64,000 nt of DNA from UBA1127 sp034422455. Its GTDB lineage: Bacteria; Chloroflexota; Dehalococcoidia; Lucifugimonadales; UBA1127. Both the position numbers and the translations under genes were made by a program. The stretch is from positions 62,001-126,000 of the forward strand of contig DAOUJQ010000008.1 of NCBI GenBank assembly GCA_034422455.1, read 5' to 3'. Each line of letters opens with the position of its first letter. Within the stretch, counting starts at the first letter, position 1. Of this stretch, positions 43,747 through 51,467 are shown piece by piece. The notes beneath the pieces were generated by a model. It did not search any database. It was not told the DNA's origin and saw nothing but the letters and a program-made list of their open reading frames with translations.

Positions 43747-43869
43747 ACGGATTCAAGCGTCTTCCTGCCCACGGTTCTGGATACGGGCATTCGCCGGTAT
43801 GGGGTTGGGGGCAAGTCCTCCCGACAGCAGATACACAGGCATCCACACCTTCACCCCAGTCTTTACCGG

Positions 43870-43951
43870 GGGACTCGTTTGGGATTCGTTTCGTAGCTGA
43901 TTTGGCAAATTTCAGCTACGAAACGAATTTGAAAATGAGGAAACGAGTCCC
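43870..43951. repeat. Palindromic element, copy 5 (long perfect hairpin)
   Basis: Outer 11-bp perfect ends GGGACTCGTTT (43870-43880) and AAACGAGTCCC (43941-43951). Inner 17-bp perfect stem ATTCGTTTCGTAGCTGA (43884-43900) with TCAGCTACGAAACGAAT (43912-43928). It lies just after the stop of the 43960 gene and could also act as its terminator. Confidence 0.8.
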
Positions 43952-43959
43952 GCCCCCCT

Positions 43960-44331
43960 CTACGAGCCGAAACGCACCCGGTCGTCGATGCGAAGCATGC
44001 GACCGAGGGTCTGGAAGGCGCTGAGAAGGAGCTTGAGATCGACGTTGGGGTTCTCCACGAGGGCGCCGATCTTGACGCGCAGGACGGCCATCTCCTCGTC
44101 GAGGAGGTCCATGCCCGTGGCTTCCTCCAGGTCGGCCTGTTCCCTGGGGGAGAGCCGCCGGGAGTAGAAGCCGTGCTTGCGGGCGTTCTGGTTGCCCGGC
44201 TGGCCCCCACTCTTCCTGGGGGGAGGGGAATTGCTCTTGGCGGGTTCCCTCGCCTCATCCGGGACGGCGGTGGGGAGCAGGTCCTTGAAGTCCTGGGTGA
44301 TGCCGTTGACGATGTCCGCTTCGGATTCCAT
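43960..44331 (-). CDS. Hypothetical protein with GNQNARKHGFYS motif
   Basis: 123 residues from the ATG at 44331, preceded by AAGGAGGTGAAC. The middle carries KSGGQPGNQNARKHGFYSRR, a motif I associate with many small phage or mobile-element proteins (terminase-small-subunit-like) and with uncharacterised genomic proteins. The C-terminal half is helical (LDEEMAVLRVKIGALVENPN, LLLSAFQTLGRMLRIDDRVR). The function is unknown; an element-derived origin is an inference. It ends next to a long palindrome. Confidence 0.6.
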   Translation of the reverse strand: MESEADIVNGITQDFKDLLPTAVPDEAREPAKSNSPPPRKSGGQPGNQNARKHGFYSRRLSPREQADLEEATGMDLLDEEMAVLRVKIGALVENPNVDLKLLLSAFQTLGRMLRIDDRVRFGS

Positions 44332-44649
44332 GTGTTCACCTCCTTGGAGAGACGGTAGCGAAGGGCGGAAGTTACGGGCAATGGGGTGGTGGCAGGGTGG
44401 GCGCTGGTTCTTCTGCCTGTCGCGTGGTGGGGGTTCCCCCACCCATACCCCGCCCCTCTGGGTTCCTGCCTGCGCAGGAACGACGGAAAGGGGCGGAGCG
44501 CGGGCGTCGTTGGCCGCGGGGTTTCTGGATACCGGCCCCGTATCGGGGTACGGGGGGACCATTCGCCGGTATGATGGGCCGGAATCAGGCACAAAAGAGG
44601 GGAGGGCGCGCCTGGGCGCCCTCCCCTCCAGTTCACATTGAATACCTGC
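44332..44649. other. Intergenic region with repeat and terminator
   Basis: 318 bases. It contains an inverted copy of the GCGCAGG...CCCAGAGGGGCGGGG repeat (44450-44487), a GGATACCGG...CCGGTATGAT palindromic stretch (44528-44577) and a terminator (44599-44626). No gene is supported. Confidence 0.5.
44599..44626 (-). terminator. Terminator of the DUF151 gene
   Basis: An 11-bp stem, GGGGAGGGCGC (44599-44609) with GCGCCCTCCCC (44616-44626), followed on the minus strand by TCTTTTGTG. Confidence 0.8.
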
Positions 44650-45204
44650 CTAGCTGCTGGGGCCCTTCTCAAGGTCTCCGAGGTCCAGACCCTCCACGAA
44701 GTCGGCGAAGGCGGACATGCCCTTGAGCTCGTCCTCACCGGGGGCAGCGCCCGACGTCTCCTTGTCACCGTCCGCGGCCTTGTCCGCTTCCTCGTCCAGG
44801 TGGACGCCGGCCTTGCTGAGGACACCCTCCTCGACAAAGATGGGAACGTTGGTGCGCACGGCGAGGGCTATGGCGTCGCTGGGGCGGGAGTCGACCTCCT
44901 TGCTGCCGGCACTCCCGTTCTTGCCGTACTCGAGGACGATCTTGGCGTAGAAGGTGTCGTTCTGCAGGTCGCTCACGACGACGCGCTTGACGACGCCGCC
45001 CATGGCGTCGATGACGTTGCCCAGCAGGTCATGGGTCAGGGGACGGGGCACCTTCACTTCCTGCAGCTTCACGGCGATGGCGTCAGCTTCAAACTGGCCA
45101 ATCCAGATGGGCAGGTACCGGTCCGCGTCCTTCTCCTTGAGTATCACCACGCGTTGGTAATTCATCGGGCTGAGGCGGATGCTGTCGATAAACATCTCAG
45201 GCAT
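44650..45204 (-). CDS. Bifunctional nuclease-family protein (DUF151)
   Basis: 184 residues. Core DUF151 pattern: FIDSIRLSPMNYQRVVILKE, RYLPIWIGQFEADAIAVKLQ, RPLTHDLLGNVIDAMGG, and the segment VDSRPSDAIALAVRTNVPIF. Members are reported as dual DNase/RNases in plants and M. tuberculosis-type proteins of unclear role. The C-terminal 50 residues are acidic (ADKAADGDKETSGAAPGEDE) and end with a DUF151-family-like helix. I use the ATG at 45204, about eight bases after GGAAGGGGG. Confidence 0.85.
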   Translation of the reverse strand: MPEMFIDSIRLSPMNYQRVVILKEKDADRYLPIWIGQFEADAIAVKLQEVKVPRPLTHDLLGNVIDAMGGVVKRVVVSDLQNDTFYAKIVLEYGKNGSAGSKEVDSRPSDAIALAVRTNVPIFVEEGVLSKAGVHLDEEADKAADGDKETSGAAPGEDELKGMSAFADFVEGLDLGDLEKGPSS

Positions 45205-45256
45205 GTGTCCCACCCCCTTCCGGTTGAGAATACCCCCGTAGCGGGCCAGTGCAAGA

Positions 45257-45286
45257 ATTGTATGTCCCAGCTACGAGCAGTGTCAA
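45257..45286 (-). promoter_or_regulatory. Promoter of the DUF151 gene
   Basis: On the minus strand, TTGACA (45286-45281), an 18-base spacer and TACAAT (45262-45257), near-consensus. Confidence 0.7.
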
Positions 45287-45346
45287 CGAAGCGTGTATGC
45301 AGCGTTAACGCGGAATGATCGGAGGCGGTTCCCGATGGACAAAGCA

Positions 45347-45421
45347 ACGCCGTCCGTTCCTTGTCCCCCCTTCGTCAAGCTCAGGACAGGCTTGGACGGA
45401 GCCAGGGCGAACGGACGGCGT
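45347..45421 (-). terminator. Terminator of the ribosomal operon, enclosing a dispersed repeat
   Basis: A perfect 13-bp outer stem, ACGCCGTCCGTTC (45347-45359) with GAACGGACGGCGT (45409-45421). The 49-base interior carries a degenerate CCTTCGTCAAGCTCAGGACAGG-type repeat. GTTGCTTTGTCC follows on the minus strand. It lies four bases after the rpsI stop. Confidence 0.6.
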
Positions 45422-45425
45422 CAAG

Positions 45426-45845
45426 CTAGCGCTTGGTGTACTGCGGGGCGCGGCGGGCCCGCTTGAGGCCGTACTTCTTGCGCTCCTTGATGCGGGCGTC
45501 GCGGGTGAGCATGCCGTAGCCACGCAGCAGCTTGCGGAGGCCGGGGTCGTAGGCCAGCAGGCCGCGCGCGATGCCGTGGCGAAGGGCGTCGCCCCACGCC
45601 GCAAGCCCGCCTCCGTGGCACTTGGCGACCACGGTGAACTTGCCGAGGTTGTCGGAGACCCGCAGCGGCTCCAGCGCCGCCGTCTGCCACGTGACCCACG
45701 GGAGGGCCTGCTCCAGCGATCGGCCGTTGATCACCACCTCGCCGCCGCCGGGGTACAGACGCACCTGCGCGACCGCATTCTTGCGCTTGCCGGTGCCGTA
45801 GTAGTAGCGCTGGTCGCCCTGAGCTTGCGCTGACCGAGTCGTCAT
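45426..45845 (-). CDS. rpsI: 30S ribosomal protein S9
   Basis: 139 residues. Seen: YYYGTGKRKNAVAQVRLYPG, GGGLAAWGDALRHGIARGLL and the conserved C-terminus KKYGLKRARRAPQYTKR, whose last Arg reaches the P site. Follows rplM in the usual L13-S9 pair. Last gene of the long ribosomal run. Confidence 0.97.
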   Translation of the reverse strand: MTTRSAQAQGDQRYYYGTGKRKNAVAQVRLYPGGGEVVINGRSLEQALPWVTWQTAALEPLRVSDNLGKFTVVAKCHGGGLAAWGDALRHGIARGLLAYDPGLRKLLRGYGMLTRDARIKERKKYGLKRARRAPQYTKR

Positions 45846-45866
45846 AGCAGAACCTTCCTTACCGTC

Positions 45867-46340
45867 CTATGCGCTTTCGCCGGGGACCGTGGTGTCCGGC
45901 GCGTATCCGGTGATCTGGGCCTGATGCGGGTGGTCAGGGCCGGGGTAGACCTTCATGCGCTTGAGCATGTGCCGGCCCATGGTAGTCTTGGGCAGCATGC
46001 CCCAGACCGCCTGCTCGATGACCTTGTTGGGGGTCCGCTCCAGCATCTTCTGCATCGTGAACGAGCGGAGGCCTCCCTGATAGCCGCTGTGGGAGTTGTA
46101 CACCTTTTGCTCGCGCTTCTTGCCCGTCGTGCGCACGCTGGCGGAGTTGACCACGACGACGAAGTCGCCGGTGTTGATATTTGCCGTGTAAGAAGGCCGG
46201 TGCTTGCCCTGCAGGACCGTCGCGATCTGGACGGCCAGCCGGCCAAGGGGCACCTGTGAAGCGTCGAAGAGGTGCCAGCGCGGGCTCAACTCCGACGGCT
46301 TCGCGACGTATGTGCGTGTCCGCTTTACCGATGTTGCCAT
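45867..46340 (-). CDS. rplM: 50S ribosomal protein L13
   Basis: 157 residues from the ATG at 46340. Seen: RWHLFDASQVPLGRLAVQIA, GKHRPSYTANINTGDFVVVV, YNSHSGYQGGLR and AVWGMLPKTTMGRHMLKRMK. It is an early-assembly 50S protein. Position between truA and rpsI is the standard one. Confidence 0.97.
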   Translation of the reverse strand: MATSVKRTRTYVAKPSELSPRWHLFDASQVPLGRLAVQIATVLQGKHRPSYTANINTGDFVVVVNSASVRTTGKKREQKVYNSHSGYQGGLRSFTMQKMLERTPNKVIEQAVWGMLPKTTMGRHMLKRMKVYPGPDHPHQAQITGYAPDTTVPGESA

Positions 46341-46351
46341 GGCGGTCTCCC

Positions 46352-47185
46352 TTACCCCAGGACTTGCGGCCCGGGCCAAGGCCCTCCTCTCTCCTGCAGC
46401 CCCCTGGGGCCGCTGATGTCCAAAACTCCCTCCGGATAGACCACGTACATCAGGCAGAGGCCTCGGGCCGGCAACGCCGGTCCTCCGCCGACCTTGGCCG
46501 TTCCATTCAACAGCGCCGGGACGATGCCCTCCGGCAGCCTGTGCTGGCCCACCCGGACCAGCGTTCCTGCGATGCGCCGGGCCTGCTGGGGCAGGAAGGC
46601 GTTTGCAGCCATGTCCACGCCCACCAGCGGGCCCTCGCACCACACCTGGACGCCGAAGACCTCCCGGACGGTGTCCCTGCCCTTCAGCCTGGAGGCCCCG
46701 CAGAAGGCCCGGTAGTCCCTGACCCCGTGGAAGTCCTCCGCCGCGCGGGACATCGCACCGAGGTTCAACGGCGACCGCACGTGGTGGGCGAACCGGCCCC
46801 AGAACGCCGACGGCGCCGGTTGGTCCAGCACGAGGTAGCGGTACACCCGCCTCCTCGCGTGCCGCCGCGGGTCGAAGTCCAATCCGACCTCCGCCGCGGC
46901 CACCACGCGAATGTCCCGCGGCAGAGAGGCGTTCATCGCTCGCGGGTACATTACCGCCGGGTGCACCGCGTCCGTGTCGAACGCGACCACCTGGCCCTGC
47001 GCGTGCGCTCCGCTGTCTGTCCGGCCTGCGCCGTGTGTCTTAACGTACCTGCCCAGCAGCGTCCGGAGCGCCCGCTCCAACTCACCCTGGACCGTTGGCC
47101 CCTTCGATTGTGTCTGAAACCCCCGGTACCCTGTGCCGTCGTACTCGACGATGAGGGCGATGCGCCGCCGGATGTCCGGGGTCAA
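46352..47185 (-). CDS. truA: tRNA pseudouridine(38-40) synthase
   Basis: 277 residues. Seen: IALIVEYDGTGYRGFQTQSK, the catalytic Asp in KTHGAGRTDSGAHAQGQVVA, VYRYLVLDQPAPSAFWGRFA and AFLPQQARRIAGTLVRVGQ. It modifies U38-U40 in the anticodon arm. I use the TTG at 47185 with GGAG seven bases upstream, 19 bases after the rplQ stop; a TTG overlapping rplQ (47227) would add 14 residues. The start is uncertain. Confidence 0.93.
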   Translation of the reverse strand: MTPDIRRRIALIVEYDGTGYRGFQTQSKGPTVQGELERALRTLLGRYVKTHGAGRTDSGAHAQGQVVAFDTDAVHPAVMYPRAMNASLPRDIRVVAAAEVGLDFDPRRHARRRVYRYLVLDQPAPSAFWGRFAHHVRSPLNLGAMSRAAEDFHGVRDYRAFCGASRLKGRDTVREVFGVQVWCEGPLVGVDMAANAFLPQQARRIAGTLVRVGQHRLPEGIVPALLNGTAKVGGGPALPARGLCLMYVVYPEGVLDISGPRGLQERGGPWPGPQVLG

Positions 47186-47204
47186 CTCTGCGCTCCGGCC
47201 CGCC

Positions 47205-47600
47205 CTACACCAGCTCGATGAGAGCAATGGGAGCGGCGTCGCCCTTGCGGAAGCCCAGCTTCAGCACACGGGTGTAGCCACCGGGCCGTTCCTTGTATCT
47301 AGGCGCCAACTCGTCAAAGAGCTTGCGAATGACCTGGTTGTCCTGGACGAAGGCGTATGCCATGCGCCGGCAGTGCACGGCGCGCGCCCTGTTCTCAGGC
47401 GTGTCGCCAGCATCCATGGCCCGAGCCGCGCGGCACCCCCACGCGATGAAGCGCTCGGCCACCGGCCGCAGGGCCTTGGCGCGCGCCTCCGTGGTCTTGA
47501 TGCGCCCGTGCAGGATGAGCGACCGCGCCAAGCCCTTGTAGAGGGCCCTTCGCTGCCCGCTGTTCCTGCCAAGCTTGTTGACCGCATTCTGGTGCCGCAT
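47205..47600 (-). CDS. rplQ: 50S ribosomal protein L17
   Basis: 131 residues. Seen: MRHQNAVNKLGRNSGQRRAL, ARSLILHGRIKTTEARAKAL, and the C-terminal RPGGYTRVLKLGFRKGDAAP followed by IALIELV. Follows rpoA by three bases, the normal alpha-operon order. The middle region (AWGCRAARAMDAGDTPENRA) is slightly longer than in the shortest L17s. Confidence 0.97.
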   Translation of the reverse strand: MRHQNAVNKLGRNSGQRRALYKGLARSLILHGRIKTTEARAKALRPVAERFIAWGCRAARAMDAGDTPENRARAVHCRRMAYAFVQDNQVIRKLFDELAPRYKERPGGYTRVLKLGFRKGDAAPIALIELV

Positions 47601-47603
47601 GCC

Positions 47604-48710
47604 CTAGGTCTCCTTGGAGGACTCTTCGTCTTCTTGCTGGTCGTCCTCTTCGTCCGCCTCGAGGTCGTCTACAGCCTCAGCCTCGGATTCGTCCTCTTCC
47701 ACGACCGCGACGACGGCGGGCTCCTGGGACTTGCCAAGGAAGCTGTCCGGCACCGGAAGGCCCTTGTCTTCCAGCCGGGCCCGAAGCTCCTCCAACGACT
47801 TCTCGCCGAAGTTGCGAATCTTCAAGAGCTCCTCGGCGGTGCGCTCCAGCACTTCGCCCACCTTGTTGACGCCCGCCCGCTTGAGGCAGTTGAGGGTCCG
47901 GGACGAGAGTTCCAACTTCTCAACCGTGATATTGTAGACTTCCGCAGGAATGCCTGACCCGGCGCCTGCTTCGCCACTGCCGTTGTCGCGGCTTGCGCCG
48001 ATGAGCAGCGCACTGTGGTCCATGAGCACCCTGGCGGCCGTGTGAATGGCGTCCAACGGGGAAATGGTGCGGTCCGTCCATACTTCCAGCACCAGCCGCT
48101 CGTAGTCGGTAACCTGGCCGACGCGCGTGTGCTCCACGCCGTAGTTCACCTTGCGCACGGGGCTGAAGATGGCGTCCACGGGCAGCGTGCCGATGGAGTA
48201 GCCGATGGCCTGCTGCGCGGGCACGTAGCCAGTGCCGCGTTCCACGTTGAACTCCATGTTCAAGACGCCCTCATCAGAGTCCAGCGTCGCGAGGTGAAGC
48301 TCCGGGTTGACCACCTCGAAGTCTGCCGGGGCCACGATGTCGCCAGCGTAGACCTCGCCGGGGCCCCGGGCCTCCAGGCGCAGGCGGCCAGGACGGTCCG
48401 TGTGGGCGCGCAGACGAATGGTCTTCACCCGCTGAATGACCTCCATCACCTCCTCCTTCATGTGGGGGAGGGTGGAGTACTCATGGAGAACGCCGTCTAT
48501 GCGTATCCACGTCACGGCAGCGCCCGGAATGGAGCTCAGCAGCACACGCCGCAACGGGTTGCCCAGCGTGGTTGCAAATCCGCGCTCCAAGGGCTCCAAC
48601 GTGAACTTGCCGTAGGTCTCGTCCAACTCGATGGTCTTGACCTCCGGCTTGGGAACGGCTGGCCCAGTCGGCACATCCTGGGCTGGCCCTATCAAAACAA
48701 ATGGCTCCAA
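47604..48710 (-). CDS. rpoA: DNA-directed RNA polymerase alpha subunit
   Basis: 368 residues. N-terminal domain: GKFTLEPLERGFATTLGNPL, RRVLLSSIPGAAVTWIRIDG; C-terminal domain: KLELSSRTLNCLKRAGVNKV, GEVLERTAEELLKIRNFGEK. After the CTD comes a very acidic tail of about 50 residues (EEDESEAEAVDDLEADEEDD, then QQEDEESSKET), longer than usual. The start appears to be TTG at 48710 with GGAG eight bases upstream; the following EPFVLIGPAQDVPTGPAVPK is a short extra segment before the conserved core. Confidence 0.96.
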   Translation of the reverse strand: MEPFVLIGPAQDVPTGPAVPKPEVKTIELDETYGKFTLEPLERGFATTLGNPLRRVLLSSIPGAAVTWIRIDGVLHEYSTLPHMKEEVMEVIQRVKTIRLRAHTDRPGRLRLEARGPGEVYAGDIVAPADFEVVNPELHLATLDSDEGVLNMEFNVERGTGYVPAQQAIGYSIGTLPVDAIFSPVRKVNYGVEHTRVGQVTDYERLVLEVWTDRTISPLDAIHTAARVLMDHSALLIGASRDNGSGEAGAGSGIPAEVYNITVEKLELSSRTLNCLKRAGVNKVGEVLERTAEELLKIRNFGEKSLEELRARLEDKGLPVPDSFLGKSQEPAVVAVVEEDESEAEAVDDLEADEEDDQQEDEESSKET

Positions 48711-48748
48711 CGCTACTGCTCCTCGTTCTATACAGTCCGCCTACATGG

Positions 48749-49375
48749 TTAGCGCGAGTAGAACTCCACGATGAGCCGTGTATCCACGGCTGTGTCGATA
48801 TCCGGCTCCTCCGGAAGCTGGGCGACGCGGCCCGTCATGCTGTCGGCGTCAAGCTCGAGCCAGCGGGGGATCGTCCGCTTGGGTATGCCTTCCTTGATGG
48901 TTTTCACGAAATCGCGCTGAGCGCTGGCCTCCCGCCAGCCGATCTCATCGCCGGCCTTGACGACAAATGAGGGGATGTCCACCTTCCGGCCGTTCACGGT
49001 GTAGTGGCCGTGGAGGACCATCTGGCGCGCCTGGGCCCGGGAGTCGGAGAAGTTGAGCCTGTAGACGACGTTGTCCAGACGGCGCTCCAAGAGCTGCAGG
49101 AGGTACTGGCCGGTGATGCCCGGCCGCTTCTGCGCCTGCACGACGTTGCGGAGGAACTGGTGCTCCCGCAGGCCGTAGGTGTAGCGCAGCTTCTGCTTCT
49201 CCTTGAGCCGCACCGCGTAGTCGGAGGGCCGACGGCGTGAGGGCCTCGACGCTCCGGGCGTGTTGCGGCGCTTCTCAATGGCACAGCGAGGGGTGTAGCA
49301 GCGCTCCCCCTTGAGGTAGAGCTTCTCGCCCACCTGCCTGCACTGGCGACAGACTGGACCGGTATACCGTCCCAT
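48749..49375 (-). CDS. rpsD: 30S ribosomal protein S4
   Basis: 208 residues from the ATG at 49375. The N-terminus is the zinc type (VCRQCRQVGEKLYLKGERCY, then TPRC), followed by KLRYTYGLREHQFLRNVVQ and the S4 RNA-binding domain RLDNVVYRLNFSDSRAQARQ and VLHGHYTVNGRKVDIPSFVV. It is a primary 16S rRNA binder and often an autoregulator of the alpha operon. Confidence 0.97.
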   Translation of the reverse strand: MGRYTGPVCRQCRQVGEKLYLKGERCYTPRCAIEKRRNTPGASRPSRRRPSDYAVRLKEKQKLRYTYGLREHQFLRNVVQAQKRPGITGQYLLQLLERRLDNVVYRLNFSDSRAQARQMVLHGHYTVNGRKVDIPSFVVKAGDEIGWREASAQRDFVKTIKEGIPKRTIPRWLELDADSMTGRVAQLPEEPDIDTAVDTRLIVEFYSR

Positions 49376-49383
49376 ACGTTCTC

Positions 49384-49767
49384 CTACACCCTGCGCTTCT
49401 TCGGCGGACGGCACCCGTTATGGGGCGCCGGCGTCACGTCTCGAATGCCGGATATCATGAGTCCCGCGCCCTGAAGGGAGCGGATGGCGGCCTCACGGCC
49501 GGGGCCGGGGCCCTTCAGGTAGACCTCCACTCGCCGGAGCCCGTGCTCCATACCCTTGCGGGCGGCGATCTCCGCGGCCCGGCCCGCGGCAAAGGCGGTG
49601 CCCTTTCGGGACCCCTTGTAGCCCGCGGTGCCAGCGGTGCCCCACGCCAACACGGAGCCCTGCGTGTCCGTCAGGGTCACCAGCGTGTTGTTGAAGGTTG
49701 CCTTGATGTAGGCCCGACCAACAGGCACCGACTTCCGTTCCCTGCGGCGGGTCCCCCTTCTAGCCAT
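49384..49767 (-). CDS. rpsK: 30S ribosomal protein S11
   Basis: 127 residues. Seen: AYIKATFNNTLVTLTDTQGS, GYKGSRKGTAFAAGRAAEIA, KGPGPGREAAIRSLQGAGLM and DVTPAPHNGCRPPKKRRV. Lies eight bases upstream of rpsD in the alpha operon. Confidence 0.98.
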   Translation of the reverse strand: MARRGTRRRERKSVPVGRAYIKATFNNTLVTLTDTQGSVLAWGTAGTAGYKGSRKGTAFAAGRAAEIAARKGMEHGLRRVEVYLKGPGPGREAAIRSLQGAGLMISGIRDVTPAPHNGCRPPKKRRV

Positions 49768-49822
49768 GGGCCTCCTTTATGCCTCGGCGCGCCTGCCACA
49801 CAGGGCGGCGTGCCCTGCGTCG

Positions 49823-50206
49823 CTACTTCTTGGCGGCTGCGCGGCGGCGACCGGCCACCGTCTTCTTGGGGCCCTTGCGCGTGCGGGCGTTGGTGCGCGA
49901 CCGCTGGCCGTTCACCGGCAACCCCCGCACGTGCCGAATGCCCTGGAAGCTGCGGATCTCAATCTTGCGGCGAATGTTCATCTGCACCTCTCGCCGCAGG
50001 TCGCCCTCGACCTTGTAGTGGCGGTCAACGGCCTCGCGGATGCGGGAGAGCTGGTCCTCCGCCAGGTCACGGACGCGCGGGTTGTCTTCGATGCTGGCCT
50101 CCGCCGCGATCTCCCTGGCCCGTGTCGCGCCAATGCCGTAAATGCTGCGGAGCGCGATCTCCACGCGCTTGTGGTCCGGTATGTTGACCCCAGATACCAG
50201 TGCCAT
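49823..50206 (-). CDS. rpsM: 30S ribosomal protein S13
   Basis: 127 residues. Seen: VNIPDHKRVEIALRSIYGIG, DNPRVRDLAEDQLSRIREAV, SFQGIRHVRGLPVNGQRSRT and a Lys/Arg tail GPKKTVAGRRRAAAKK. It contacts the P-site tRNA and L5. Follows rpmJ. Confidence 0.98.
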   Translation of the reverse strand: MALVSGVNIPDHKRVEIALRSIYGIGATRAREIAAEASIEDNPRVRDLAEDQLSRIREAVDRHYKVEGDLRREVQMNIRRKIEIRSFQGIRHVRGLPVNGQRSRTNARTRKGPKKTVAGRRRAAAKK

Positions 50207-50227
50207 GGGTCCCTCCTGCCTCAGGCT

Positions 50228-50341
50228 CTAGCCCTGACGCTGCTTGTGCCGCTTGTTGATGCAGATGATCCGCACCACGCCCTTGCGCTTGATGATCTTG
50301 CAGTGCTCGCACCGCTTCTTTATGGATGGGTTGACCTGCAT
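50228..50341 (-). CDS. rpmJ: 50S ribosomal protein L36
   Basis: 37 residues: MQVNPSIKKRCEHCKIIKRK then GVVRIICINKRHKQRQG. The zinc ligands are CEHC, C and H (CxxC-X12-C-X4-H), the C+ form. It lies between infA and rpsM, the standard place. Confidence 0.95.
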   Translation of the reverse strand: MQVNPSIKKRCEHCKIIKRKGVVRIICINKRHKQRQG

Positions 50342-50365
50342 GTCGACTCCTTGCGCCCCGTCCGC

Positions 50366-50584
50366 CTACCGGAACCGGTAGGTCACCCGGCCCCGGCTGA
50401 GGTCGTAGGGAGAGAGCTCCACCAGCACACGGTCACCGGGGAGGATGCGGATGTAGTGCATCCGAATCCTGCCGGAGGCGTGGGCCAGCACCTCATGTTC
50501 ATTTGCGAGTTTCACGCGGAAGACCGCGTTGGGAAGCGCCTCCTCAACAGTGCCTTCTACCTCAATTGACTCTTTCTTTGGCAT
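50366..50584 (-). CDS. infA: Translation initiation factor IF-1
   Basis: 72 residues, an OB-fold protein: IEVEGTVEEALPNAVFRVKL, HEVLAHASGRIRMHYIRILP, GDRVLVELSPYDLSRGRVTY and RFR at the end. It binds the 30S A site during initiation. Located between map and rpmJ. Confidence 0.98.
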   Translation of the reverse strand: MPKKESIEVEGTVEEALPNAVFRVKLANEHEVLAHASGRIRMHYIRILPGDRVLVELSPYDLSRGRVTYRFR

Positions 50585-50612
50585 GCAACCCCTTCAGCGG
50601 GACCGGCGCTCC

Positions 50613-51389
50613 CTACGTCTTGAGCAGGGTCAGCACCTCTGGCCCGTCCTCACCCACGGCCACCGAATGCTCAAAGTGCGCCGAGAGCAGGCCGTCAGCG
50701 GTGACCACCGTCCAGCCGTCATCGAGCGTCTTTGTGCGCCAGGTGCCCAGGTTCAGCATAGGCTCAATGGCGATGGCCATGCCCGCCCGGAGCAACTGGC
50801 CACGCCCCGCCACGCCGAAATTGGGCACCTGCGGCTCCTCATGGAGCCTGCGACCGATGCCGTGTCCAACATACTCTCGAACTACGCCGTAGCCGTGAGC
50901 CTCGGCGTACTCCTGCACAGCGGCACCGATGTCGCCCAGCCTTGCGCCAGCACGGACCTGCGCGATGGCTCGATTCAGCGACTCGCGCGTGGTCTCGATG
51001 AGGCGCATCGCGTCGTCAGAGACCTTGCCAACGGGCAGCGTCACCGCTGCGTCCCCGTGCATCCCGTCGACGATGGCGCCGACGTCGCACTTGACCAGAT
51101 CGCCCTCCCTGAGCACCCGGTCACCGGGGATGCCGTGGACGATCTCCTCGTTCACGGAGGTGCAGACCGTGGCGGGGAAGCCCATGTAGCCCAGGAAAGC
51201 CGGCTTGGCATCGTGCTTTTGCAACTCCTGCACGGCCACGTCGTCCAAGTCCTGTGTCGTCATCCCCGGCTCCACGGCACGAGTGATGGCAGCGAGCATC
51301 CTCGCCACAACCTGACCCGCCTGCCGCATCGCCTCAAGCTCTCGGGGAGACTTGATAGACGCGCGCCTCTCTGCTCCCGGTGACTCCAT
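50613..51389 (-). CDS. map: Methionine aminopeptidase, type I
   Basis: 258 residues. Seen: IKSPRELEAMRQAGQVVARM, FPATVCTSVNEEIVHGIPGD, the metal ligands in LVKCDVGAIVDGMHGDAAVT, GHGIGRRLHEEPQVPNFG, AGMAIAIEPMLNLG and SAHFEHSVAV. It removes N-terminal Met cotranslationally. Standard place between adk and infA; there is a 78-base gap before adk. Confidence 0.97.
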   Translation of the reverse strand: MESPGAERRASIKSPRELEAMRQAGQVVARMLAAITRAVEPGMTTQDLDDVAVQELQKHDAKPAFLGYMGFPATVCTSVNEEIVHGIPGDRVLREGDLVKCDVGAIVDGMHGDAAVTLPVGKVSDDAMRLIETTRESLNRAIAQVRAGARLGDIGAAVQEYAEAHGYGVVREYVGHGIGRRLHEEPQVPNFGVAGRGQLLRAGMAIAIEPMLNLGTWRTKTLDDGWTVVTADGLLSAHFEHSVAVGEDGPEVLTLLKT

Positions 51390-51467
51390 AGACCCAGTCT
51401 CCTATTAACGCCCAAAGGGCTATTGTACCGATTCGGCGAGTATTTTGCACCAAGGAGGGTCTCGCCG

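Noticed and set aside
43960..44592. Longer 210-codon version of the GNQNARKHGFYS protein
   Set aside because: The extra N-terminal part runs through a dispersed repeat and has no Shine-Dalgarno; the ATG at 44331 has AAGGAGGTGAAC.
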